Origin: Fragum whitleyi
Taxonomy: Eukaryota > Mollusca > Bivalvia > Cardiida > Cardiidae
Assembly: GCA_948146395.1 (NCBI GenBank)
Contig: OX411549.1
Location: 39,479,692-39,543,691, forward strand
DNA: 64,000 nucleotides
Direction of reading: 5' to 3'
The notes under the pieces were generated by a model. It saw only the letters and a list, made by a program, of their open reading frames with translations. It was not told where the DNA came from and made no database searches. The translations under genes were made by a program, and so were the position numbers. Shown one piece after another: positions 10,211-23,882 of this stretch. Within the stretch, counting starts at the first letter, position 1. The number at the start of each line of letters is the position of its first letter.

Positions 10211-12280
10211 TTGAATTTCAACGATCTAGTCAGCGACTTAATCCCCCGACCATCTTCTTTTTATATTTTTTCTCATATTTTCTTAGTAAGTGATAATTGT
10301 ACCCAATCTATGTCAAATACTTCATACGATATCAATACCGCAAATAACTGTACAGTTTCTCAACACGATCAGCTTTTGAATTCCGGTTGTAAAAACACCA
10401 GTAATTTTCACCCGTTCTTAAACAATGAAAAAACACCAGTGATAAATAATTTTAAAACAGGACCCGGATTAATAAAAACATTACAAACAAAAGATAATAC
10501 GGAAAGTAGCACATTTAACTTAAAAACAAAGGGCTTGCATGTAGGTTATCTAAACATTCAACATTTATTCCCCAAGTTAGAAGAAATCAAGTTGATACTT
10601 AGTGAGACTTACTCGCTGGATTTATTTGGTTTATCAGAAACATTCCTCACAGAAAAAGTAGAAAACCCAAATCTTAATATAAAAGGCTTTGTGTTTGAAA
10701 GAAGAGATAGGTTGGGAAAACTTGGTGGAGGCTTACTTATATACATAGCAAACCACATTATCTACAAAAGAAGAAATGATTTGGAACAGAGTGATTTAGA
10801 AAGTATTTGGATTGAAGTAAAACTTTCGCATTCAAAACCATTATTGATTAATTTCATATATCGGCCGCCAAATAGTAATCAAGACTGGATAGATAAATAT
10901 GAGAATCAGTTATTATCCGCTGAAACAAATAACTTAAACTTCCTATTATTAGGAGATTACAATATCAATTTCAATTTTTCATCTTCATGTGTATATAGTA
11001 ATTCTAGATGGGATAAATTGGTTAAAGATTTTAATTTACATCAACATATTACCCATCCCACAAGAATAACGAGCAACTCTTCTAGTATTATAGATCATGT
11101 CTACAGTACCTGTCCAAATTTCGTTCAAGAAATATCGGTTCCAGAAATAGGCATAAGCGACCACTTTCCTGTTGCTATAACTTATAAATGCTCAAATGGA
11201 ACCATAAGAAAAAATAGGATTCAATCAATCACATACAGATCTTTTAGCGGTTTAGACATAAACAAATTATCATTTGACCTTGCGAAGACCAATTTTGATT
11301 CAGTTGAAACAATTACTGATCCATGTAAAGCGCTCGATCATTTTTACTCAATGTTTAATAATTGTCTATCAAAACATATTCCGGTCAAAGAGAAACGGGT
11401 TAAACATCTAAGACAGCCAGACTGGTTCAACGAAGAAGTAAAACAAGCAATTAGGTCAAGAGATGATTTTAAGAAAAAGCAAAATTTCCCCATGTACAAA
11501 TTTTGGAGGAACAAAGTCACTGCGATTATCAAGAAAAATAAGAAAGATTATTTCAATCAAGCCATTCAAAATAAAACAGATACAAAGAATATCTGGAAGA
11601 ATCTTCAACAAATTACGTCAAATGACAAAAACTTCCATGAACTGCCTAATAAACTTGTTGTTGATGATATTGAAGTAAATGGTACAGAAAACGTTATAAA
11701 TGCATTAAACAGACACTTTGTAAATATTTCAAAAATGGTAACTAAAGTTCCTCTTGATCCGAAAAACTTTAAGGAATTTGAAATATACTTACATAACAAA
11801 ATAAAAAGCAACTACTTTGATATACAGTTCATAACTGCGTTAGAAGTACGGCATATAATTGAAAAACTAGACAACAATAAAGCCACTGGACTTGATGGTA
11901 TAAGTCCGAGAGTATTAAAATTGTGCAAAGATTTTATATCTAAACCTATATCAGTAATTATAAATAGCTGCATATCAACCGGAATCTTCCCAGTTGATCT
12001 TAAAAAGGCGAATGTAAGACCACTTTTCAAAGGTGGTGAAAAATCTGATCCAAATAACTATCGGCCGATTTCAGTTTTAACTACGATTTCAAAAATATTT
12101 GAGAGACATATTGCAAATCAACTTAAAATCTTTTTAAAAAATACGAATGTTTTGTTCTCGTATCAGTCTGGCTTTAGAGAAAATCATTCTTGCCAGACGT
12201 CTCTTATAAGGCTTATAGACTCATGGTTAATGGACATGGATGATGGGAAAATTATTGGAACGGTTTTTTCTCGATTTTAA
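10211..12280 (+). pseudogene. LINE endonuclease-reverse transcriptase, N-terminal part (frameshifted)
   Basis: The 689-codon frame starts with ~107 residues of no recognised domain. An exonuclease-endonuclease-phosphatase (APE-like) nuclease follows, with GYLNIQ near residue 110, LSETFL near 143, YRPP near 217, LLGDYNIN near 247 and the catalytic ISDHFPV near 317. This domain nicks target DNA for target-primed reverse transcription. The reverse transcriptase begins near residue 556 with NKATGLDGIS, then NYRPISVL near 616. The frame then fails: six T residues at 12264-12269 look like one base too many, so it leaves the RT frame just before motif A and stops at 12280. The start codon is the first in-frame ATG after an upstream stop; a later ATG (residue 34) is also possible. 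Inactive as written unless the extra T is a sequencing error. Confidence 0.9.
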
Positions 12281-13373
12281 AAAGGCATTCGACCTTGTTG
12301 ATCATGAAATTTTATTATATAAGCTTAAATTACATCATTTCACAGATAATGCTTGTAAACTTTTCAGTTCTTATCTAAACGGTAGATTTCAAGTCATCAA
12401 AAATGGCTCAGTCACATCAAAAATGCAACTAATATCGTCTGGTGTTCCCCAAGGATCAATCTTAGGGCCCATTTTGTTTTTATTATACGTAAACGATCTG
12501 CCTTTAAAAATTCAATCTAACATCGACATGTATGCGGATGATGCTACACTTTATAAATCAAGTGAATCTCTATCCGAAATAAACGAATGCTTACAAAATG
12601 ATTTGTCTAAAATAGATACTTGGTCAAAAAATAACAATATGATTTTAAATCCAAAGAAAACCACATGTATGATTGTAGGAAGTAATAACAGATTAAAAAA
12701 TCTACCAGAACTTCAATTAAAGGTGTTAAACAACAAGATCGCGAATGTATGTATTCAAAAGGTTCTCGGTCTATACATAGACAATTCACTTAGTTGGAAG
12801 ACTCACGTTGACATGATCTGTTCAAAGGTTTCATCGAAAGTGCATTTACTCAAGAGAATTAATTGTTTTCTCACGCTTGATATGAAACAACTGTTTTATA
12901 ATGCATACATTGCCCCTTGTTTTGACTATGGTTGTATTTCCTGGAGTCAATGCAAATCAGCGTTTTTAAACAGAGTTAGTAAATTACAAAAAAGAGCTGC
13001 ATGTATTATATTGAAAAAACCTAGAAAGACTTCCTCTAAGTCGAATTTCACCTCATTAAAATGGCTAAGCATAAAAGGTCGCCAAAAATATTTCACTATC
13101 ATCATGGTGTATAAAACGCTTTATGGTCTGGCACCCCCTTACATGTCTAATGCTTTTAATTATTGCAAGAACCAACATTACTTACTTAGGTCTGAGTTAA
13201 ATAATGATATAATGAGCAAAAGCACAGTACCTAAAACAGAATTTAAAAAGCGCACATTTTCCTATATTGGGATGCAATACTGGAATTCGATTCCAACAGA
13301 TATACGATCTATTGACAATTTAAGATGTTTTAAACACAAATTAAGGAGCTTTCTATTGTCAGTTGATTTCTAA
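12240..13373 (+). pseudogene. LINE reverse transcriptase, C-terminal part (frameshifted)
   Basis: This frame picks up the polymerase just after the frameshift: motif A FLDFKKAFD near residue 9, motif B SGVPQGSILGP near residue 67, and the catalytic YADD box near residue 98 (12531-12542). It continues through thumb and C-terminal sequence ending in a WNSIP...FKHKLRSFLL block seen in many invertebrate CR1/Jockey-type elements. All core catalytic motifs are intact, so the lesion is recent or a base-calling error. The ATG at 12240 is incidental; the real protein would be continuous with the upstream frame, about 1,050 residues in total. Confidence 0.9.
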
Positions 13374-13629
13374 TTAAGCATCTACACTCTTCCACTGTTA
13401 TATTACATATAAAATGATTGTACAGCAATTGTTTTCAAATCTAATATTATATGTGTATGTCTTACATGCTGTTTTTTTTTTTCCAGGAGTTAAATTGAAA
13501 TTCATTTGCTTCGTACTTTATGCATATATATTACATGTAATTGGTAGCCTATGTGCTTGTGTGGTGTGGTTTGAGTTTGAGTGAGTGTGTGTGCGTTTGA
13601 AAGAGTGTGAGTGAGTGAGTGAGTGAGTG

Positions 13630-13796
<167 letters not shown>

Positions 13797-13937
13797 TACG
13801 AAGTTCGAATATTGTTTTGTTTTGTTTTTTCAAGAGGGCCATGTTGAAAATAAGATTGTATATGTATCTTAACATGCTACCTTCTATAAATAAAGTTATT
13901 ATTATTATTATTCTATAAATAAAGTTATTATTATTTC

Positions 13938-14076
13938 TATATTTTTTGTCCTTTTCCGTCAGATTTTGGCGACCAGTCGTCGACATTTCGCTTCGCAAAC
14001 GATAAGATGACAAGTACAACGCTAGCGTTGTATTCTTTCTAATCGAAAAATGAAAAATAGGAGGCGTCTACGCGAT
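13938..14076. other. sequence between LINE 3' end and right 162-bp repeat
   Basis: About 140 bp of non-repetitive sequence between the ATT-rich LINE end and the direct repeat. It means the 162-bp repeats are not immediately adjacent to the LINE end. Confidence 0.4.
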
Positions 14077-14239
14077 AGTCCTGTGACCTGTCCAATGCTC
14101 AGGAAAAAAGGCATCTGCAAGCGCATCAGAAATTATACCCTCCACAACAAAGCGAAGCGTATCTAAGAGTGAAGCGTTCACGATCATACTGTTATTCTGA
14201 ACCAATGAGGGTACTGACAGCTTTCAATATGAACAGTTT
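14077..14239 (+). repeat. 163-bp direct repeat, right copy
   Basis: Second copy of 9689-9850; it runs straight into the innermost monomer of the right terminal array. Confidence 0.9.
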
Positions 14240-17200
14240 CAGTGTTTACGGTTTGAAGTGACACCTTGTGTATAATACTAGTGTCAGATATCAATAATTT
14301 TGATAAAAAGTTTTTTCAGTCTGCTAGGCTGCTAGGCTGCCAACTTCACTCTGCTAGGCTGCTAGGCTGCCAACTTCACATTTCCAGCAGTCTAGCAGCG
14401 TAGAAACCCAAAATGATCACTACCGTTTATTCCCCAAAATATGAAATTTCTCAGATTTGTAAGGGCCAGATTGATATGTTGCGGGCAATTTTCGGGACAT
14501 TTTGGTTAGAAAAGTTGAATAAAATGAGATATCCGGAATAATTCTACCTTCACAAGAATTTCAGTGTTTACGGTTTGAAGTGACTTCTAGTGATTAATAC
14601 TAGTGTTAGATATCAATAATTTTGATAAAAAAAAATCAGTTTGCTAGGCTGCTAGGCTGCCAACTTCACTCTGCTAGACTGCTAGGCTGCCAGACTGCCA
14701 ACTTCACATTTCCAGCAGTCTAGCGGCGTAGCATTATAAAATGACCACTTTCGGGTTTTTTTTCAAAAGATTAAAGTTCTCATTTTTGTAAGGGCGAGAT
14801 TGATATGTTGCGGGCAATTTTCGGGACATTTTGGTCGGAAAAGTTGAATAACGTGATATATCCGGAACAGTTCTACATTCACTAGAATTTCAGTGTTTAC
14901 GGTTTGAAGTGACCTCTAGTGTTTAATACTAGTGTTATATATCAATAAATTTGATAAAAAAATTTTTAGTCTGCTAGGCTGCTAGGCTGCTAGGCTGCCA
15001 ACTTCACTCTGCTAGGCTGCTAGGCTGCCAGACTGCCAACTTCACATTTCCAGCAGTCTAGCGGCGTAGCATACTAAAATGACAACTTTCGTTTTTCATC
15101 AAAAGATTAAAGTTCTCATTTTTGTCAGTGCGAATTGATATGTTGCGGGCAATTTTCGGGACATTTTGGTCGGAAAAGTTGAATAACGTGATTTATCCGG
15201 AACAGTTCTACATTCGCTAGAATTTCAGTATTTTCGGTTTGACGTGACTTCTAGTGTTTAATACTAGTGTTAGATATCAATAAATTTGATAAAAAAAATC
15301 AGTTTGCTAGGCTGTTAGGCTGCCAACTTCACTCTGCTAGGCTGCCAGACTGCCAACTTCACATTTCCAGCAGTCTAGCGGCGTAGCATACTAAAATGAC
15401 CACTATCGTTTTTTTATCAAAAGATTAAAGTTCTCATATTTGTTAGGGCGAGATTGATATGTTGCGGGCAATTTTCGGGACATTTTGGTCGGAAAGTTGA
15501 ATAACGTGATTTATCCGGAACAGTTCTACATTCACTAGAATTTTAGTGTTTACGGTTTGAAGTGACCTTTAGTGTGTAAAACTAGTGTTATATATCAATA
15601 AATTTGATAAAAAAAATATTCAGACTGCTAGGCTGCTAGGCTGCTAGGCTGCCAACTTCACTCTGCTAGACTGCTAGGCTGCCAGACTGCCTACTTCACA
15701 TTTCCAGCAGTCTATCGGCGTAGCATACTTAAATGACCACTATCGTTTTTTTATCAAAAGACTAAAGTTCCCATTTTTGTTAGGGCGATATTGATATGTT
15801 GCGGGCAATTTTCGGGACATTTTGGTCGGAAAGGTTGAATAACGTGATATATCCGGAACTGTTCTACATTCACTAGAATTTCAGTGTTTACGGTTTGAAG
15901 TGACTTCTAGTGTTTAATACTAGGGTTATATATCAATAAATTTGATAAAAAAATTTCAGTCTGCTAGGCTGCTAGGCTGCTAGGCTGCCAACTTCACTCT
16001 GCTAGGCTGCTAGGCTGCCAGACTGCCAACTACACATTTCCAGCAGTCTAGCAGCGTAGCATCCTCAAACGACCACTATCGTTTTTTTATCAAAAGATTA
16101 AAGTTCTTATATTTGTTAGGGCGAGATTGATATGTTGCGGGCAATTTTCGGGACATTTTGGTCGGAAAAGTTGAATAACGTGATTTATCCGGAACAGTTC
16201 TACATTCGCTAGAATTTCAGTATTTTCGGTTTGACGTGACTTCTAGTGTTTAATACTAGTGTTATATATCAATAAATTGATAAAAAAAATTCAGTCTGCT
16301 AGGCTGCTAGGCTGCTAGGCTGCCAACTTCACTCTGCTAGGCTGCTAGGCTGCTAGGCTGCCAGACTGCCAACTTCACATTTCCAGCAGTCTAGCAGCGT
16401 AGCATCCTCAAACGACCACTATCGTTTTTTTTATCAAAAGATTAAAGTTCTTATATTTGTTAGGGCGATATTGATATGTTGCGGGCAATTTTCGGGTCAT
16501 TTTGGTCGGAAAAGTTGAATAACGTGATATATCCGGAACAGTTCTATATTCACTAGAATTTCAGTGTTTACGGTTTGAAGTGACTTCTAGTGTTTAATAC
16601 TAGGGTTATATATCAATAAATTTGATAAAAAATTTTTTAGTCTGCTAGGCTGCTAGGCTGCCAACTTCACTCTGCTAGGCTGCTAGGCTGCCAGACTGCC
16701 AACTACACATTTCCAGCAGTCTAGCAGCGTAGCATCCTCAAACGACTACTATCGTTTTTTTATCAAAAGATTAAAGTTCTTATATTTGTTAGGGCGAGAT
16801 TGATATGTTGCGGGCAATTTTCGGGACATTTTGGTCGGAAAAGTTGAATAACGTGATTTATCCGGAACAGTTCTACATTCGCTAGAATTTCAGTATTTTC
16901 GGTTTGACGTGACTTCTAGTGTTTAATACTAGTGTTATATATCAATAAATTCGATAAAAAAAATTCAGTCTGCTAGGCTGCTAGGCTGCTAGGCTGCCAA
17001 CTTCACTCTGCTAGGCTGCTAGGCTGCTAGGCTGCCAGACTGCCAACTTCACATTTCCAGCAGTCTAGCAGCGTAGCATCCTCAAACGACCACTATCGTT
17101 TTTTTATCAAAAGATTAAAGTTCTTATATTTGTTAGGGCGATATTGATATGTTGCGGGCAATTTTCGGGACATTTTGGTCGGAAAAGTTGAATAACGTGA

Positions 17201-17732
17201 TATATCCGGAACAGTTCTACATTCACTAGAATTTCAGTGTTTACGGTTTGAAGTGACTTCTAGTGTTTAATACTAGGGTTATATATCAATAAATTTGATA
17301 AAAAATTTTTTAGTCTGCTAGGCTGCTAGGCTGCTAGGCTGCCAACTTCACTCTGCTAGGCTGCTAGGCTGCCAGACTGCCAACTACACATTTCCAGCAG
17401 TCTAGCAGCGTAGCATCCTCAAACGACTACTATCGTTTTTTTATCAAAAGATTAAAGTTCTTATATTTGTTAGGGCGAGATTGATATGTTGCGGGCAATT
17501 TTCGGGACATTTTGGTCGGAAAAGTTGAATAACGTGATTTATCCGGAACAGTTCTACATTCGCTAGAATTTCAGAATTTTCGGTTTGACGTGACTTCTAG
17601 TGTTTAATACTAGTGTTATATATCAATAAATTTGATAAAAAAAATTTCAGTCTGCTAGGCTGCTAGGCTGCTAGGCTGCCAACTTCACTCTGCTAGGCTG
17701 CTAGGCTGCTAGGCTGCCAACTTCACGGACCT
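14240..17732 (-). repeat. right terminal array, ~318-344-bp monomers (about 10.4 units)
   Basis: Same monomer as the left array in reverse orientation. CCGGAA landmarks fall at 14533, 14862, 15197, 15515, 15853, 16189, 16533, 16862, 17206 and 17543. Subtypes read inward from the tip are A-B-A-B-A-B, then a mixed unit, A, B and a diverged B. Octamer clusters (CTAGGCTG) vary from two to four repeats, which explains the length variation. Innermost units are the most degraded. Confidence 0.95.
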
Positions 17733-17919
17733 CAGTCAAATCATGTTTGATTCTAGCTATTTTTTTATTTTGAATGTATTTGTTGATTTTTTTGTAAGTT
17801 TGGATCGTTTTTCAATTGTTTTAAAGATTGTTTGGAATGGATGAAAGGAGCGCTGTTGATCCATTTAGAATGGTTTTGATCGGAATGAGAGTTAATTTCA
17901 TGATGCTCTTAACTCTATA
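17733..17919 (+). mobile_element. family A MITE-like element, copy 2, right part
   Basis: Resumes at CAGTCAAATCATG, continues through the subterminal GGAATGGATGAAAGGAGCGC block and ends with a degraded GTTAATTTCATGATGCTCTT terminus. It is the other half of 6321-6580, split by the foldback element. Confidence 0.75.
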
Positions 17920-18379
17920 TCAAAACTGCAGACTCTGTACCGACTTATTTGTAAAAAAAAAAAAAATAAAAGAAACTTGATTTTGCAACATTTTGTACAA
18001 CATATCATTACCATATTTCATTTTAATGTATTTCTAGATATTTTTTTATCGCGCGGTCACATATGATATGATGATACTGTATGATATAAAGTATCGACGT
18101 TCGTGTCTTAATTACTCAGTATTTTCACTTTACAGACAATTAATGGCTCATGTAACAAATGTATAGCAACGGATATGGCACTAAAAATGCGTCATTTTAT
18201 CCTTAACTACGTGTTTTCATTGACGAAAGGATATATTGAGATGTTGAGAATTAGTAGAATGATATTGCAATCTCTTTCTTATTTTTAATACGACTTTGCA
18301 CAGTTTTTCTTTTCACCATAAAATATTATACCCAAGCCTATTACATATTCTGCCAATTACAATTTCCAGAAGGGGCCCA
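17920..18379. other. unassigned AT-rich stretch
   Basis: Includes a short poly-A run near 17951. No gene or bounded repeat is visible. Confidence 0.3.
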
Positions 18380-18750
18380 AAATGACTGTTTTGAGTGAAA
18401 TTGAAGGGGGAGGGTAATCCAATATCGATCATTTTGATCAGAATGAACAAAATAAGCGCTATTAATTTCCCCCCTTTAATGAAATATGAAAACATGTTAA
18501 ATGAATGGATTTCTTTGTCTTCATGAACGCGTTATACGTTTACAAAATTCAATTATGTTAATGAAATCGTCGATTTTTTAACCAATTTTTAATTCAAATG
18601 TTGTTGTTGATCTATTCATGTTAAGTGATTCTGGAGCGTTTTTGAATGGTTTGAGTGAGTGTTTGGAATGAATGAATGGAGCGCAGAGTCAGTGCTCTTG
18701 AATGGTTTTAATCGGAATTATTGTCAATTTCACGATGTTGTTAACTGTAT
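18380..18750 (+). mobile_element. family A MITE-like element, copy 3
   Basis: Carries the GTAATCCAATATCGATC palindromic region, the GAATGAATGGAGCGCAGAG block and an intact right terminus GTCAATTTCACGATGTTGTT followed by AACTGTA. The left end is eroded. Confidence 0.7.
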
Positions 18751-19854
18751 ACTTTTTAAAATCATAACGTCACAGCTCAAGCAAATGATATAACGTAGTT
18801 CGATATTGCTATAAAAAAGTCCATTAAAATCTGGCTGTACAGACTGGGCAGGTTGATAAGGATTAAAACCTTTCGCTTTAGGAAATTTACAGAAGGCTGA
18901 AAAATCATTACACCATACCATTTTTTTCTTTTACGATAAACTTAGTATCTTTCTGGTGCATAAGAAAAAAAGGCTCGACGAAAACGATCAACGTATTACT
19001 TCAGCTGAATTTACCTTAAATTCAAACTAAATCATCTGTTGCATGAAAATGTAAAGCCATTCTAAAATTGATTATTCTCAACCTTTGTTGTTGGCACTCA
19101 TTTGAATCGTCGACGATTGTTTTTCTATTATATTTTTTTTTTACAATTCAGTAGATCGAAAATCCATTTCACCCCCAAAATATATATATACGCTGTCTGG
19201 CGGTTTGTATTTACCAGGGGGGTGTCACCGGAAAGACCCTTTTCGCGTGTCATTCTGTGTTTTTTATCTCACCTGGAAAGCTGTAATGAGTACACAAGAT
19301 CAATACGCTAGTCCAATCATTAACGAGTTATCTCTTAATGATGACAGTATCAGAAAAACGCGTTCTGTAATTCTGTTACTATGGCAACTAACGCCTCGTT
19401 GGTTACCTAGTATTCTCACCTGCTGAGATGGTGGACAAAATGACATCATGAAGTAAACAAATACGGTTGCCATGGAAACAATTATATACCCCCTACTGTG
19501 GCGATGTTTTTACTTGTTTCTCCCATCCTATTAATTAGCCTTCATTTTCTCGACGGAATTTTAGAATTGCAAAGGAAAAAAAATAACTAACTGTAGAGTT
19601 TTCAAGAAGGAATTGCTTGAGTTTACGCATGTACGTGTCAATGAAGTTCTCCGAGCGAAAAATCAAGACTTTTCACCAAAGGAGAAAATTTGGAAGCATT
19701 TCACATGTGCAATGAAACTCTTAGCACGAATACAAAACAATGAAATTGCTAACACTTTCATGAACATAAACTCTATTGATGATTATAATAACAATCGCAA
19801 ACAGATACACTTTATTAATGATATTCGCGACTTATTTGAAAGATAAATTACTAA
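18751..19854. other. unassigned stretch
   Basis: About 1.1 kb without a recognised repeat. Small frames (19102-19311, 19205-19426, 19613-19846) show no domain and are within chance length. Confidence 0.3.
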
Positions 19855-20050
19855 TTTCGTTCAAATTGAACAAAATAAGCGATTTTCAATTTCCTCTCTT
19901 TAACCAAAAATTCTTGTGATATATAAATTCTAACATTTTCGAAATTCTATGTTAGCATGAAATGATAGGGTGGATTTGTATGGAGATTATGGATCGTTTT
20001 GGATGATTTGGTAGCGCTTGGAATGGTTTGAATGGGTATTTGAATGTCAT
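19855..20050 (+). mobile_element. family A MITE-like fragment
   Basis: Shares the TTGAACAAAATAAGCGATTT and GGAATGGTTTGAATGGG blocks with intact family A copies, but lacks both termini. Confidence 0.5.
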
Positions 20051-20083
20051 AACATATAAAAAAGAAAATTTTCTGGAATCCAA

Positions 20084-20490
20084 GTACAGTAATATGTAAC
20101 AACATTGTGAAACATGATGAATTATTTTTGAATGGGTTAGAAATTAACTTGAATGAGAGTGAGCGAGTTTTGAATGAAATTTAAGGGAAGTAATGCAATA
20201 TCGATATTGGACAAATTCATCGATATGTTACCACTTTTCTGTTTGATGTCTTTACGGTCTAATGACGAGCTTAAAAATCCACACCAGCCAATTAAGTAGT
20301 AGAGTGATTTATGTTATTCAAATAAAAAACGTAATCGCTTTGAACGATTAAGAAGCGTTTTTAAAGAATTCGGGGCGTTTTTCAATGGTAGGCATTCAAT
20401 GATTAGAATGAATGAATTGAGTGCTGAACGAATGATTTGGAATGGTTTTGGTGGAAATGAGTGTCAATTTCACGATGTCAATGTATTTAA
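20084..20490 (+). mobile_element. family A MITE-like element, copy 4
   Basis: Near full length: left end ACAGTAATATGTAACAACAT, central GGGAAGTAATGCAATATCGA, subterminal GAATGAATTGAGTGC and right end GTCAATTTCACGATGTCAA. Confidence 0.7.
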
Positions 20491-22564
20491 GAAACGTCCC
20501 TTTTAAGAGGGGAGAGGGGGGCAGCATCCAGTAGTCTCTATATCCTCTGATTTTATCGCAATTTTTACCTTTTTTTGATCGCACCTTAGTTCGAAACATC
20601 GTGTATATTTTCTTTGAGATTGGGCGATTCTAAAGGATGGAATATAAAAATCAACAGGCATTAAGTGACAGTTGTTTGACAATGATTAATGGGTATTTAT
20701 TTGGTCAGATGTTCTATCTTGGCTCGTGTTATTTATTCAGTGTGGTTTTGACCATGTATTAAGTCGGCTTCTTAATTCCAACAGTACATCTTGATACGGA
20801 AAAAACATGGTTTGAATTAAAAAATGCAACTCGAAAAAAAGAAGAAAAAAAATCCATTAACCCGATATTAAAAGGCTAAAACACATTAGCCGTATAATTG
20901 TTAGTATTATTATACATAAGTTTCAATGACGAGACATAGTCCTCCTTGGTTAAATCGAATAAAAATCTCACTCAGCAGTGCACATGCTCTTTGCAGAATA
21001 TGATATACTGAGTTCAAAAAGAAAGTGTGAACTTTCGCTTTTTGATTTTCCTCATATTGTACGAAGTTGGTAGGAGGAACTACTGTTTGTAATATCAATG
21101 GATTTTAGATAAAGCCCTTTGCAAACGCGGCATAAAGTCAGAATTCGATAAAGTTGCGTTTACTGGGGACACATGATCAGGACATATGATGTTGAGATTT
21201 GCCCTCTTTTTTTCTAATAAGGGATACATTGTATTTGCTTATTCGGCATTTCCGACTTTGACAATTGATTCCCGAACATTTCGAAACAGCCGTCTGAGAT
21301 AAAACACATACGTTTCATTTGCGTCAACGTTCATGTTGGTTGGCCAGTATCGTCAGATCAAACTGTGCATTGGCATTTTGTAATAACTATTCACAAAAAA
21401 AAGAGGAAACGCAAGCGGATAGATAAGATCTCAGTTGGAAAATGTATGCCAAATTTATTCTGAAAGATTTTCTTTCGCATGGGGTTTGTTTTTTTTCCTA
21501 ATTACTTAAGATTTTTATCAAACTACTTTGTAACATAGTGAACAAATATCATTCAGATGTTACTTTATTCCAAGATTAGGCACAAGAATTGAACTGAATG
21601 CGATTCCCGAATAATTATTCATCAAATGTAGTTGTCACAAGTGAACCGCTTTAAATCAAAGTCCTTTATAGCCGAAAATAGCTGAGTGCCGTGTGATTAT
21701 TTCTGAAAGTATCGATATTCAAAAGTCTTGAGGTTTGTCATACAAAATTTAATGACGATACGTGGCGTAATTTCTGAGAAATTCGAATTTCAAAAGTGCA
21801 CACTTTATTTTGGAACTGGGTATACTTTTGGTATTGGTTGTAATTCATACTTTTTTATTGAAAATAACTGTCCGTTATTTGTTATTGCTTTGTTTTTGTT
21901 GACGTCGTCGTTGAACTTGTGGTTGTTGTTGTTGTTGTTTAGTTTGTTTGTCTTGTTTTGTTTTCCATAGATTTCCATTAAAATTTCTTGGGTAGCCGAC
22001 CTTTCGATCAAATACTTTTATAGGATGAAAAGCATGGACAACAACAGCAAAAAAGAGTTTGTGTCTCGTAAAGAGTTTCCGTATAACATGAAAAAGTATA
22101 ACACTCTTGATTCAAAATTATCGAGATAACATGCTGCGCAAGTTGCAGTTAAACTGATCGATCAATCATTAAGATTTATACAGTGAAAACGAGAATGTTT
22201 CTGAAATTTGACCTGATGACAAACAAGTTGAGATGACTTGACTCCAATGTGAAGCTGACTTCATGACCTATCTTTCAACCAAGCATGTCCCTCATTTGAA
22301 TCCAACATAGATATGACCCAGATATAATTTGTGGCTTATATCAAAATGATGGAGCCAAATAACTAAGGCCCTGTAAATTTTAAACAAATATTTCAGTAAA
22401 ATATGACCGTGATGCCTATTTTTGACATACCTGACAAATGAACGAAAATAGCCTAATGTTTCTTTCTCATATCAATACTTTTCAACTGGTGATACAGCAA
22501 AACGTATATCAAGCGACAAATTAAACATATCCACCAAAAAGGGATCGTTACAGAGTATGATCGC
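20491..22564. other. unassigned AT-rich stretch (2.1 kb)
   Basis: No gene, RNA or repeat family could be bounded. It includes a TTGTTGTTGTTG-rich patch near 21930 and several short chance frames without domains. Confidence 0.35.
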
Positions 22565-22846
22565 GTAGACCACGTTTTATTTACAAATAAGAACAAACAG
22601 AATTTATATCGAAAATGTATATTAATGCCAATTTCTCAATAATCAATCATATGTTATTAAAACTAAATAGAATTGTCTCGTTTGAGACGATTCTAATGCC
22701 TTTTTACAACATAGGATTTATTTACAATAATTTTTGGACCTCTGAAATAATTTTATTTAATGAAGGGGATTTTGAAAAGGGTGGCTTAATAGAAGTGGTC
22801 GCTTAATAGAAGTGGTCGATCGAGCAAGAAGGACTGTATATATTTG
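22565..22846 (+). mobile_element. family H MITE-like element, copy 1
   Basis: Shares with 51838-52138 a GAGACGATTCTAA block, a central CATA(A/G)GATTTA block and a right end with direct copies of GGTCGCTTAATAGA, then GACTGTA. Non-coding. Confidence 0.6.
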
Positions 22847-22939
22847 ACTGGGTCATATAAAGTGTCTCTCACTGAATTATGACGTACACTAATAGTAATG
22901 ATTTTCGAAGACATTGTTCCTCATATAGTATTTATTCAT

Positions 22940-23160
22940 CAGGGGCCCGTTTTACTAAACTTCTCACGAAAAAAATAATCGTAGGTCAAAATCAGAAATC
23001 GTACCTGGTGTTTTCATTCATTTTAAGATACTGCCTTGCAATATCTCATTTGAATCGTCTTAAGAAGACGATTCCAATGAGATGATGTATGGCTGAATTC
23101 CATATTTAGTTACTTACCTAGAAGCAACTTTAATTTTTGACTACATTTAAAAGAAATAAG
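22940..23160 (+). mobile_element. family F TIR element, copy 1
   Basis: Starts GGGGCCCGTTTTACTAAAC and contains the palindrome AATCGTCTTAAGAAGACGAT and a GTAGGTCAAAATCAGAAATC block. The reverse-complement copy is at 55115-55323. No ORF. Confidence 0.7.
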
Positions 23161-23811
23161 ATGTTCAGTTAAACAGATTTCTATGACATAAGATATAAAG
23201 CAACCGCACTCGTTAAGTGCGATCCGAAAAATATTTAATTCTCGCGGTTTTTAAGACATGTATGAAGGCAGTCTCGAAAACTTGTGTCTCTAAACGTATT
23301 CAAAATACCCAAATAGCCTATGTCTCTACACGGTTGATTTAAAAAAAAAACAGGAAGTGTCTACACCGGACTTAATTTAATTTCTTTTAAATTTAAAATA
23401 CCAGTTCAATACAGCCAGGGTTTGGGTTAATTTTTTAGGGATTGTGCCTATTGCATGTTGTATGAAATTGATTTTCTGTCTTGTTCTGAGCCAAAAAAAA
23501 TGAGCGATAAAAGAAAAAAAAACGTTTGGGCATCGCTTCGATTTCAGTTTCAACGGATCCCCTAATTCTGTCTATCGAATCATAGATCTGCTGTTTGAAT
23601 CAAGGGAAGCCAGTTGGAAAATCTTACATTCTACATTGGCTTCGGTGCATGTAAGTATACGCAATGTGTGAAAGTATCATGTCTTTTCGCAAAAACAAAG
23701 GTATACATGTTTTATTACTATCAGATTTACCGCCATCTTTGTTTGGTTTACACAGTATTCAAAAGCGCGACACAGTACCACGTCTACGACTTTGTAAGGA
23801 TGCTTTAGTTT
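23161..23811. other. unassigned AT-rich stretch
   Basis: No gene or bounded repeat is seen. Confidence 0.3.
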
Positions 23812-23882
23812 AAGTGAGTGACCAAGGGTTAATTTTGTCTATACAAGTATAGACAAACTTGACCATTGATTACCCACTTAAA
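23812..23882. repeat. imperfect palindrome
   Basis: AAGTGAGTGACCAAGGGTTA is mirrored by TAATCACCCACTTAA-like sequence on the other side, around a perfect TTGTCTATA/TATAGACAA core. Possibly the stem of a small foldback element. Confidence 0.6.

Noticed and set aside
19613..19846. 77-codon frame as a small protein gene
   Set aside because: It begins with a non-ATG codon, has no domain and stands next to MITE fragments.
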